Positions 1 to 5,557 are shown, counted from the stretch's first letter. The stretch: 5,912 bases of DNA from Spirochaetaceae bacterium (GCA_031258615.1 JAIRMP010000209.1:1-5912); one strand, 5' to 3'. Numbers and translations are program-made. The notes: generated by a model from the letters alone, not told the origin.

Positions 1-1
1 C

Positions 2-73
2 CCTACAGACGGAATAAAGCCTGAATCCGTACAAAAATGGCGAAATAATTACAGGATCCCTCCGGTTTTTTTC
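2..73 (+). other. Possible C-terminal remnant of an HTH-like protein, entering from the left edge
   Basis: Only one forward frame is open from the left edge. It begins with residues reading TDGIKPESVQKWRNNYRIPP, which has the rhythm of the recognition helix and following turn of a small Cro/CI-like helix-turn-helix (…V-x-x-W-R-x-x-x-R-I-P…). The frame stays open to a stop at 266-268, but beyond about base 73 it runs through palindromes and the next gene's promoter, so that part is unlikely to be real protein. It could be the broken end of a regulator interrupted by the palindrome cluster, or chance. The similarity is judged by eye only and the upstream part is outside the window. Confidence 0.2.
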
Positions 74-75
74 TT

Positions 76-88
76 GCCGCCTAGCGGC
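76..88. repeat. Palindrome with CGC-CTA-GCG core
   Basis: GCCGC and GCGGC form a perfect 5-bp stem around the trinucleotide CTA. This is the first of seven short palindromes in this window that share the core CGC-NNN-GCG. It follows a T-rich run (65-72). Confidence 0.6.
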
Positions 89-110
89 TCACCCGGCAGA
101 CTCGACATCC

Positions 111-121
111 CCGCTCGGCGG
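111..121. repeat. Palindrome with CGC-TCG-GCG core
   Basis: CCGC and GCGG form a 4-bp stem around the trinucleotide TCG. It is the weakest member of the CGC-NNN-GCG set and could be chance on its own. Its place between two stronger members supports including it. Confidence 0.4.
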
Positions 122-155
122 CTTCACTATTCACTGCTACCCCTCACAACAATGG

Positions 156-198
156 TAGGAGTTTGCGGTAAGCCGCCTTGCGGCGCCGCAAACTCCTA
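156..198. repeat. Nested 43-base palindrome with CGC-CTT-GCG core
   Basis: The outer arms TAGGAGTTTGCGG (156-168) and CCGCAAACTCCTA (186-198) are perfectly complementary over 13 bp. Inside them GCCGC (172-176) pairs with GCGGC (180-184) around CTT. The two stems are separated by an asymmetric bulge, TAA on one side and a single G on the other, giving about 18 base pairs in all. There is no T-run after it, so it is not a standard intrinsic terminator. It lies about 30 bases upstream of the promoter of the DUF2158 gene. The 15-base string AGCCGCCTTGCGGCG (171-185) recurs exactly at 3403-3417. Confidence 0.8.
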
Positions 199-199
199 T

Positions 200-220
200 G
201 GCAAGCGCGAAGCGCTTGCC
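200..220. repeat. Palindrome with CGC-GAA-GCG core
   Basis: GGCAAGCGC and GCGCTTGCC form a perfect 9-bp stem around the trinucleotide GAA, one base after the preceding nested palindrome. The inner arms CAAGCGC/GCGCTTG are identical to those of the palindrome at 5703-5727, which has a different loop and different outer arms. The two therefore look related rather than independently formed. Confidence 0.75.
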
Positions 221-229
221 ACCCGTGAC

Positions 230-258
230 TTGTATATCCCGGCGACTTTGCATATACT
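230..258 (+). promoter_or_regulatory. Predicted sigma70-type promoter for the DUF2158-rep unit
   Basis: TTGTAT (230-235) and TATACT (253-258) are separated by 17 bases and each matches the consensus well. A perfect TATAAT also occurs at 264-269 but has no recognisable -35 at the right distance; it may be a second start or part of the AT-rich initiation region. Either would give a leader of roughly 20-30 bases before the ATG at 294. Predicted from sequence alone. Confidence 0.55.
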
Positions 259-280
259 GAAACTATAATCATTTAACAGT

Positions 281-286
281 AAGGAG
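281..286 (+). promoter_or_regulatory. Ribosome binding site of the DUF2158 gene
   Basis: AAGGAG is a strong Shine-Dalgarno sequence with a 7-base spacer to the ATG at 294, which fixes the start of this small gene. Confidence 0.8.
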
Positions 287-293
287 TTCTAAC

Positions 294-542
294 ATGAGTG
301 TACGTACTACAGGTTCATTGATTGGGGACCCGGTATATGTTACCGCGCTTTCAGACAGCCCCAGGATGATCGTAACTTCGGTTGATGCCGATGCCAAACA
401 GGTTACCACTATCTGGTTTTCCGACAGCCGCGAAGTCCAGCAGGGAGTTTTTCCCGCTTCCGCCATCGACAGGGTTGAAGTAAAGTCGCCTCAGCCAAAG
501 AAACCGGCTTCCACCACAAAAGCTGCCGATAGAAAGAAGTAA
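294..542 (+). CDS. Small DUF2158 / YodC-like protein
   Basis: An 82-residue soluble protein. Residues 11-16 (GDPVYV), 22-28 (SPRMIVT) and 40-54 (IWFSDSREVQQGVFP) reproduce in order the pattern of the DUF2158/YodC family: G-D-x-V at the start, a 'gGP-x-M-x-V' centre, then W-F/Y and 'x-x-F-p-x-x-x-L/I'. The family is made of tiny beta-rich proteins with no established biochemical role. Here the Cys usual before the W-F pair is absent (T39-I40-W41). The C-terminal tail, from about residue 63, is rich in Lys, Pro, Ser and Ala and looks disordered and basic, which could suit contact with nucleic acid (inference). It has its own promoter and a strong ribosome site. Its TAA is followed after one base by the helicase reading frame, so the two are almost certainly co-transcribed. 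Confidence 0.8.
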   Translation: MSVRTTGSLIGDPVYVTALSDSPRMIVTSVDADAKQVTTIWFSDSREVQQGVFPASAIDRVEVKSPQPKKPASTTKAADRKK

Positions 543-543
543 T

Positions 544-2553
544 ATCGGCTACAACCTCAACCCGCCGCAATTACAGGCTGTCGAGTCGATTGAGGGGCCG
601 GTTCTCATCATTGCGGGCGCCGGCTCCGGCAAGACTCGTGTAATTACTTGCCGCATTGCGTATATGCTTGATAAAGGCATTCCGCAATCGGCAATTCTTT
701 CTTTAACGTTCACAAACAAGGCCGCCCGCGAGATGGAAGATCGCGTGAAGGAACTTACGGGACGCTCCCTAAAGGCGCTTACCGTGAGTACCTTTCACGC
801 ATTCGGCGTAAAAATACTTCGCGCCGAGATTGGTCTGATGGGCTGGCGCCAGAATTTCTCCATATACGATGAAAGCGACAAACTTGAAGCGGTAAAGGAG
901 GCGCTGCGTGAATGTAAAATGTACGGCTCCATCGATGCTAACGACATCAAAGCTGTGGGGCAGGTATTCTCGAAAATAAAAACCGGCCTTTTGCGCTGGG
1001 AGGACAAGGGGGTAAACCCGGCGCTCAGGGACGTATTCAACGAGTACCAGCATGGCCTAAAGGTGTACAACGCGGTCGATTTTGACGACCTGCTTGCGCT
1101 GCCCATAGAGCTTTTTGAACGGTTTCCTGATGTGCTGCAAAAGTACCGCAGCCGCTACCACTACATAATGGTCGATGAATTTCAGGATACAAGCCAGATC
1201 CAGTACAGAATCATGAAGATGCTTGCCGGGCGCAATGTCTGCGTGGTAGGCGATGATGATCAATCCATATATTCATGGCGCGGCGCGAATTACGGGAATA
1301 TACTGCAATTTGAAAGGGATTTTCCCGATCTGCTGGAGATAAAACTCGAACAAAACTACCGTTCAACGACTACAATTCTGGAAGCGGCAAACGGCGTGAT
1401 AGCGCACAACGCAAACCGCAAGGAAAAGCGGCTTTGGACGGGCAAGGGCGGCGGCAAGGCGATAGAGTTGTTTTACCCGGATAACGAAGGGGAGGAGGCC
1501 GACTTTATCGCTGAGAAGATCAGGGAAACAAAATTCACCGAACACCTGAAATACGATGATTTTGGGATTCTGCTGCGCACGAATTCTTTGATGGACCGCA
1601 TCGAAGAGAGCCTCCTGGCGGAAAACATCCCCTACCGTGTATCCGGCGGTACAAGTTTTTTTGCCCGTAAAGAAATAAAGGACATTTTAAGCTACCTGCG
1701 CCTTATCGGGAACACGGATGACGATGTTAATTTGCTGCGTATAATAAACACGCCGCGCCGGGGCATAGGCAAAACCACGATAACGAAAATCTCTGAGCTT
1801 GCCCGCGCAAATCACAGTTCCCTCTGGGACGCGATGGGCAGGATGCGTTACGTGCAGAACACGTTGTTCGAGGAAACGGCAAAGACGGAAATTGATCAGT
1901 TTATGACGCTGATAGAGATGCAGCGCGAGAAAATCCTTGGCAAAAAGCAGTTGTCTCAAAAGGTAAAAAACCTGGTGGATGAAATTGATTACTGGTCGCA
2001 CCTTGTCAGCGATAATATCAGGAACGAAAAGGCGGCGCGATGGAAATTCCTTAACATACAAAGGCTCGTACAGTCTATAGAAACATGGGAAACCAACCCC
2101 GATAACCTTGATCCCACACTGTACCCGTACCTTAACAGGATAAGCCTTTTGACGCGAGATGAAGGCAGCGGTGAAGACGAGGCCGGCAAGGTGAACCTGA
2201 TGACGATACACGCATCCAAGGGTCTCGAATTCCCCGTAGTGTTTATAGCGGGCGCGGAGGAGGGCATAATCCCGCATGAACGCAGCCTTGAGGAGGAAGC
2301 CGGCAGCATAGAGGAGGAGCGCCGCCTGTTCTATGTCGCTATAACACGCGCCCGCGAAAAATTGTTTATCACAAGCTGCCTTCACCGCCGCCGTAACCAG
2401 AGCCTTATCGAATGTAGGCCCTCCCCGTTCATGGAAGAAATCCCGCCCTCCCTAATCGAAAACAGCGCGGACAAAGCGGACGGGGCTGTGGGGGACGATA
2501 CCGGCGCCGATGAGTACTTTGCCCAAATCAAGGCAACGTTTGCCCGGAAATGA
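544..2553 (+). CDS. rep: ATP-dependent DNA helicase, Rep type (UvrD/Rep, SF1A)
   Basis: A 3'-to-5' single-strand translocase of the UvrD/PcrA/Rep group, cytoplasmic, expected to clear proteins ahead of the replication fork and help restart. Counting from the ATC at 544 (669 residues; E. coli Rep is about 670), I see: an N-terminal LNPPQLQAVE Q-motif (5-14), Walker A AGAGSGKT (24-31), motif Ia TFTNKAAREM (55-64), Walker B/DExx VDEFQDT (210-216), motif III GDDDQSIYSWRGA (236-248), LEQNYRS (268-274), GGTSFFARKEIKD in the 2B region (368-380), motif V TIHASKGLEFP (554-564) and motif VI EEERRLFYVAITRAR (590-604). GDDDQSIYSWRGA, GGTSFF and HASKGLEFP favour Rep over UvrD/PcrA. The start is a problem. 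The frame is open only from 484 (stop TAA at 481-483), and no ATG, GTG or TTG occurs before ATG 664, which lies past Walker A. ATC 544 is my best guess because it gives a Rep-like N-terminus and lies one base after the preceding stop. CTG 523 is the alternative. Function is certain; the start is not. Confidence 0.9.
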   Translation: MGYNLNPPQLQAVESIEGPVLIIAGAGSGKTRVITCRIAYMLDKGIPQSAILSLTFTNKAAREMEDRVKELTGRSLKALTVSTFHAFGVKILRAEIGLMGWRQNFSIYDESDKLEAVKEALRECKMYGSIDANDIKAVGQVFSKIKTGLLRWEDKGVNPALRDVFNEYQHGLKVYNAVDFDDLLALPIELFERFPDVLQKYRSRYHYIMVDEFQDTSQIQYRIMKMLAGRNVCVVGDDDQSIYSWRGANYGNILQFERDFPDLLEIKLEQNYRSTTTILEAANGVIAHNANRKEKRLWTGKGGGKAIELFYPDNEGEEADFIAEKIRETKFTEHLKYDDFGILLRTNSLMDRIEESLLAENIPYRVSGGTSFFARKEIKDILSYLRLIGNTDDDVNLLRIINTPRRGIGKTTITKISELARANHSSLWDAMGRMRYVQNTLFEETAKTEIDQFMTLIEMQREKILGKKQLSQKVKNLVDEIDYWSHLVSDNIRNEKAARWKFLNIQRLVQSIETWETNPDNLDPTLYPYLNRISLLTRDEGSGEDEAGKVNLMTIHASKGLEFPVVFIAGAEEGIIPHERSLEEEAGSIEEERRLFYVAITRAREKLFITSCLHRRRNQSLIECRPSPFMEEIPPSLIENSADKADGAVGDDTGADEYFAQIKATFARK

Positions 2554-2590
2554 ACCGCCGCCACGCCAGACTAAAGGATTTTGCCCACAG

Positions 2591-2621
2591 CCGCGCCGGC
2601 TGCTGACCGGTACCGGCGCGG
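2591..2621. terminator. GC-rich inverted repeat between convergent genes, possible terminator
   Basis: CCGCGCCGG (2591-2599) and CCGGCGCGG (2613-2621) form a perfect 9-bp stem with a 13-base loop in the 102-base gap between the helicase stop and the Uma2 stop. The loop overlaps a 10-base perfect palindrome CCGGTACCGG (2607-2616), which offers an alternative fold. Neither side carries a T-run, so it is not a classical intrinsic terminator. Its place suggests a bidirectional block or RNA 3'-end stabiliser. Confidence 0.4.
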
Positions 2622-2655
2622 TTCGCGGCCCATCATTCGCCGCCAACTGACGGCC

Positions 2656-3237
2656 CTACGCGGCAAAGACGAGCGCCAGGTCTATTTCCATGCCCGGAAA
2701 GGTTTCGGGGGATGCCCTGCCTTCCTGCCCAAACGCGCGCGTGGAAATAGCGCCGTCCCTGCTGAAGGTATAGCTCTGTATGGCTTTTGTTTCGGGGTCT
2801 ACCACCCAGTATTCCCGCACCCCAGCTTCGCGGTACAGGTTGAACTTGCGGGACATCTCGATTGCCGTGTTGGACGGCGACAGAATCTCCAGCACAAAGT
2901 CAGGCGCGCCCCGGCAGCCCTCGGCCCCGCGCTTTTTTTCATCGCAAATGATCGATATGTCAGGCTGAACCACCGTGTCGTCCAGTTCGTCATCCTCGTA
3001 AAAGAGCCGCACATCGTAGGGCGCGGACCGCGCCTTGCACGGCTTGCCCCGCAGAAAATTCGCTATTTGACGGAACAGTTCGCCGCTTACCGCCTGATGT
3101 TTGTCGCCCGGCCCCGCCATAGCGTACGCCTCGCCGTGAATAAGCTCGTAACGTTCGCCCGGAGCAAGCTCCCATTCCTTGTAATCCGCGTATGTAAAAT
3201 GTTTTTTTTCCTGCCGCGCCTGTAAAGCATCCGCCAT
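2656..3237 (-). CDS. Uma2 family (DUF820) putative PD-(D/E)XK nuclease
   Basis: A 193-residue cytoplasmic protein of normal length for the Uma2/DUF820 family, which has the restriction-endonuclease fold; no substrate is firmly known. Family hallmarks appear in order: GERYELIHGEAYAM (27-40, with E31), a variable helix region with H47, VQPDISIICDE (90-100, with D93), DFVLEILSPSN (113-123, with E117), K131, and LYREAGVREYWVVDPE (134-149). D93, E117 and the following Lys are the likely metal-binding and catalytic residues, so the enzyme looks intact. The gene is convergent with the helicase and separated from the operon to its right by IS debris, so it looks like a stand-alone accessory gene. Members of this family are often present in many copies per genome. 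There is no clear Shine-Dalgarno before the ATG at 3237; see the promoter entry. A defence or mobile-DNA role is possible but not shown. Confidence 0.85.
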   Translation of the reverse strand: MADALQARQEKKHFTYADYKEWELAPGERYELIHGEAYAMAGPGDKHQAVSGELFRQIANFLRGKPCKARSAPYDVRLFYEDDELDDTVVQPDISIICDEKKRGAEGCRGAPDFVLEILSPSNTAIEMSRKFNLYREAGVREYWVVDPETKAIQSYTFSRDGAISTRAFGQEGRASPETFPGMEIDLALVFAA

Positions 3238-3247
3238 AACATCAATT

Positions 3248-3274
3248 GGAATATGCCTCGCGCCGCTATGTCAA
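3248..3274 (-). promoter_or_regulatory. Possible promoter of the Uma2 gene, near-leaderless
   Basis: On the minus strand a perfect TTGACA (3269-3274) is followed after 15 bases by TATTCC (3248-3253). The -10 is weak and the spacer short. A start about 7 bases downstream would leave only a few bases before the ATG at 3237, which agrees with the absence of a Shine-Dalgarno sequence. Hypothetical. Confidence 0.3.
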
Positions 3275-3403
3275 TATCACGTATCGCGCAGGCCAGCCTG
3301 CACCGAACGTACGCCAATGGCTGAGGAGTTGTCCTTGCGAGCCGCTGAGCGTGAAAGAAGATGGGTTACACGCTTCGGCCTGGAGTTCACGGCGGTGGTG
3401 TCA

Positions 3404-3416
3404 GCCGCCTTGCGGC
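3404..3416. repeat. Palindrome with CGC-CTT-GCG core at the edge of the transposase remnant
   Basis: GCCGC-CTT-GCGGC, a 5-bp stem with a trinucleotide loop. With two flanking bases (3403-3417) it matches 171-185 exactly over 15 bases. The recognisable transposase homology begins only 5 bases after it, at 3421-3424, so the palindrome lies at or beside the truncation point. Confidence 0.65.
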
Positions 3417-3420
3417 GGGA

Positions 3421-3744
3421 CGGTTTATAGCAAGTATTAGCGAAATAGAGTATTTTGCGAAAGCGGTTAGGGCGCATTGGCAGGTGGAAAACAAGCTGCA
3501 TTGGCATCTTGATTATACTTTTCGTGATGACCAGAACACGACGATGAGGAGGCATGGGGCGCAAAGCATGAAGCGTGCAGCGCTGGCGATACTATCGCTG
3601 GTAAAATCCGCATTTAATAATACAAGCTTAAAAGGTATCCGGTTCATGCTTGCCTTGAGTTTTGAGCAGCATATTGAGACCATTTTCAAGCTGCTCAACG
3701 CGGAGGCTATCCGTGACCTCCTTCTCACTAATAATTCCTCTTAA
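3421..3744 (+). pseudogene. ISAs1-family transposase, C-terminal remnant
   Basis: About 107 residues resemble the C-terminal third of ISAs1/H-repeat transposases (full length about 370). The pattern starts with F-I-A-S-I, matching the family's 'YYISSL', followed by EYFAKAVRAHWQVENKLHWH (3448-3507) and LDYTFRDDQ, then a 'R…A…A-x-L-A-I-L-S-L-V-K' helix. The conserved HW-x-x-EN-x-LHW-x-LD block is intact, and its Glu is probably the last catalytic acidic residue of the DDE triad. The N-terminal domain and the earlier catalytic residues are missing. The frame extends upstream to an ATG at 3361, but those 20 residues do not resemble the family and read through a palindrome. It is a dead remnant, convergent with the exported-protein gene. 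Confidence 0.85.
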
Positions 3745-3783
3745 TTCTATGCGTTTATCCTGATAGTACGGACGCATGCCCTA
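3421..3783 (+). mobile_element. Right-hand remnant of an ISAs1-family insertion sequence
   Basis: This covers the truncated transposase plus 39 bases beyond its stop. Read inward from 3783 on the minus strand, the end is TAGGGCATGCGTCC, which has the look of an ISAs1-type terminal repeat and lies at the distance expected from a transposase stop. No matching left end is visible in the window, so the IS boundary is a suggestion. If correct, the element lies 14 bases from the stop codon of the exported-protein gene. Confidence 0.45.
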
Positions 3784-3797
3784 AGCAGCGACCGGAC

Positions 3798-4604
3798 TTA
3801 CAGCCAGAAACCAAGAGTTATCCGTACGCGCGGAGCGACGGCGGTGTCTGCCGTCCACGGGGAATATATGTTAAAATTTGGCACGGCGGCCGTGCCCCCA
3901 TTGATCGGCTTGGGAAACATTCGCGATATTCCTATGCTGGGGGTAATTGTCAGGCGGTTGGAAAACATGAACTGATAACCTAATTCCATCATCGCGCCTA
4001 TGGACATAAAGACGGTATCGTCTGAATCATCGTACATCGTGCTGTGATAGGTGCATACGATTGAAATCCCAAAGAAAGCGGGAGACAGATAAGTTCCCTT
4101 AGGAAATGGAAAACAGAGAAATGTGAACGGGAATTCAAACTCAAAAAAGTTAATCGGCGAATCGGAAAAGGCCGTTTCGCCGGTAAAACCAAATGAAAAT
4201 GACGGGTTAAGCCTCAAAGATATGTCCTGATACAAATTCCACTGAATTCCTATATCGAAAAACACTGAACGGTTATTGTTTTCATCCGGAATACCGGACA
4301 GTATCCACATTATTGGGTTCACATCCAGCACAAATACTGCCTGATCGGCGGTTTTCGCTTCAGGCCGTGTACCCTTTGTTGCAGGCGTTCCGGAAGAGGA
4401 CTGCGGTTGAGTTGATCCCTGCCCTTTAGCGGAAGGCCGCTGAGACGGCGGCTGGCCTTGGGCTGTTGGCTGACTCTGAGACGGCGGCTGGCCCTGAGAC
4501 GATGGTTGAGCCGGAACCGGCGATGTAGTCCGCCCGGACTCCTGCCCAAGAATGACACCGCAACTCAAACATAGTAAAAGTGCGGACAGTAAGTATTTTC
4601 GCAT
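3798..4604 (-). CDS. Exported, probably outer-membrane protein with Q/P/S-rich linker
   Basis: A 268-residue protein I do not recognise as a named family. Residues 1-20 are a signal peptide: MRKY, then a hydrophobic run ending near ILG, with cleavage likely before Q21. C15 after L-S could instead be a loose spirochaetal lipobox. Residues 22-88 are low-complexity Gln/Pro/Ser/Gly, with a 12-residue period containing GQPPSQ twice. From about residue 89 the sequence alternates hydrophobic and polar residues with many aromatics (FFDIGIQW, LRLNPSFSFGF, FFEFEFPFTF, MELGYQFMF, RLTITPSIGI) and ends RVRITLGFWL. That fits transmembrane beta-strands and a C-terminal aromatic outer-membrane signature. Together they suggest a small beta-barrel or surface protein joined by a flexible linker. 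The start has GGGAA (4611-4615) 6 bases upstream. It follows the DHH gene by 47 bases with no terminator in between, so it is probably in the same transcript. Confidence 0.75.
   Translation of the reverse strand: MRKYLLSALLLCLSCGVILGQESGRTTSPVPAQPSSQGQPPSQSQPTAQGQPPSQRPSAKGQGSTQPQSSSGTPATKGTRPEAKTADQAVFVLDVNPIMWILSGIPDENNNRSVFFDIGIQWNLYQDISLRLNPSFSFGFTGETAFSDSPINFFEFEFPFTFLCFPFPKGTYLSPAFFGISIVCTYHSTMYDDSDDTVFMSIGAMMELGYQFMFSNRLTITPSIGISRMFPKPINGGTAAVPNFNIYSPWTADTAVAPRVRITLGFWL
4440..4493 (-). repeat. In-frame 36-base-period repeat in the linker of the exported protein
   Basis: The 18-base string CTGAGACGGCGGCTGGCC occurs at 4440-4457 and again at 4476-4493, exactly 36 bases apart. It encodes the GQPPSQ unit of the Q/P/S-rich linker. 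A perfect in-frame period is the pattern expected of a length-variable repeat. Confidence 0.65.
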
Positions 4605-4651
4605 ACATTGTTCCCGCTTCCCCTCACCTAAAATCTGCCTCCGGACCCAAA

Positions 4652-5557
4652 CTAGCGTATTTCAGCTAGTATCTCTTTTATTATACGATCGGTTTCGTCA
4701 TACGCCGTCTGGCAGGTGCCGACCTGACGATGGCCGCCGCCGCCGTACTTCAGCATCAAACTGCCTATATCCGCCTTTGCCGTCCTGTTCATTATGCTGT
4801 AGCCAACGGTAATCACGCAGTTTATCTTTTTCTTGCCGTCAACTACCCAAACAGAAACATTTTGCTCCGGGAAAAGCGTATAAACAAGGAAGCGGTTCCC
4901 CGCGTGAATCGTCTCGGCCCCGCGCAGGTCAATCAGAACAGCTTTACCGTCAATTTCCGCGCGTTCCTTGACCATCTTTATAAACAGATCGTTCTGTTCA
5001 AAATATACATCAATACGCTCTTTAACGTCAGGCATTGCAAGTATTTCTTCGATGGGCTTGTCCAGCGTAGCGCTGGCCAGTTTCTTCATCAAATCCAGGT
5101 TGCTTATTCTAAAATCCCTGAAACGTCCGAGACCTGTACGCGGATCCACGATAAAACCAAGCAATACCCAGCCGGAAGGGTGCATGATCTCATCAACCGT
5201 GAGGTTGGCGGAATCCATCTTGTCGGCATACTTCACCAACTCGGCAAACTTACCCAGCTTGGCCTCCCCGCCGTAATACTCGTAGATCACCCGCGCGCAA
5301 CTGGGAGCAGGTCGTGAAACCCCGTCAAACTTTATGTCCGCGCCAAGCCGTTCCTGTTCGCTTGAATGATGATCAAACCACAGCCCGCAGCCCTTTATGT
5401 ACGGAACATTTGCGACAATGTCGTTTTTTGTAGCCTCAATCAACCCGTCCTGAATATCCTTGGGGTGAACAAACAGCCAGTCATCAACCAGCCCCGCCGC
5501 CTCCAACAACGCTCCGGAGGCCAATCCGTCAAAATCCGACCGTGTAATTAAACGCAT
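4652..5557 (-). CDS. DHH/DHHA1 family phosphoesterase (exopolyphosphatase-related)
   Basis: A 301-residue cytoplasmic metal-dependent phosphoesterase of the DHH family, which includes RecJ, NrnA oligoribonucleases, cyclic-dinucleotide phosphodiesterases and pyrophosphatases. Motif I is TRSDFDGLAS (5-14; D8 and D10). The family-naming motif is WFDHHSS (60-66; DHH at 62-64). A further acidic pair sits in KYADKMDSAN (109-118). The C-terminal DHHA1 substrate-binding motif is GGGGHRQVGTC (272-282). All the metal-binding acidic residues I can identify are present, so it should be active. Length and two-domain layout resemble NrnA-like proteins, but motif I is not the usual H-x-x-P-D-G-D form, so I do not assign oligoRNA, pAp or c-di-AMP as substrate. 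GGAGG (5567-5571) with a 9-base spacer fixes the ATG at 5557. It heads a two-gene unit with the exported protein. Confidence 0.85.
   Translation of the reverse strand: MRLITRSDFDGLASGALLEAAGLVDDWLFVHPKDIQDGLIEATKNDIVANVPYIKGCGLWFDHHSSEQERLGADIKFDGVSRPAPSCARVIYEYYGGEAKLGKFAELVKYADKMDSANLTVDEIMHPSGWVLLGFIVDPRTGLGRFRDFRISNLDLMKKLASATLDKPIEEILAMPDVKERIDVYFEQNDLFIKMVKERAEIDGKAVLIDLRGAETIHAGNRFLVYTLFPEQNVSVWVVDGKKKINCVITVGYSIMNRTAKADIGSLMLKYGGGGHRQVGTCQTAYDETDRIIKEILAEIR

Noticed and set aside
9..30. ACGGA/TCCGT stem near the left edge as a terminator
   Set aside because: Only 5 bp, with no T-run directly after it; the T-run at 65-72 has no matching stem in front.
1278..1286. CGC-GGC-GCG match in the helicase gene
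   Set aside because: It encodes the conserved W-R-G-A of motif III and has no complementary flanks beyond the core; a chance match.
1687..2385. Minus-strand frame of 232 codons inside the helicase
   Set aside because: It lies antisense to conserved helicase motifs V and VI; its protein shows no recognisable family pattern.
664..2553. Helicase starting at ATG 664
   Set aside because: This start would remove the Q-motif and Walker A, which are encoded in frame directly upstream and are needed for activity.
3019..3033. GGCGCGG-A-CCGCGCC in the Uma2 gene
   Set aside because: A one-base loop cannot form a hairpin and the region is well-supported coding sequence; attributed to GC-rich codons.
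2581..3225. Long forward reading frame of 214 codons opposite the Uma2 gene
   Set aside because: It is antisense to a protein with clear Uma2 family motifs and has no ribosome site or recognisable domains.
2656..3237. Uma2 nuclease plus helicase as a two-gene defence system
   Set aside because: The genes are convergent with separate promoters and an inverted repeat between them; the helicase is a standard housekeeping Rep type, so a joint system is not supported.
5062..5076. CCAGCG-TAG-CGCTGG, a 6-bp palindrome with a trinucleotide loop inside the DHH gene
   Set aside because: The core is GCG-NNN-CGC, the opposite order, and it encodes an ordinary Ala-Ser-Ala-Thr-Leu stretch, so I did not count it in the palindrome family.
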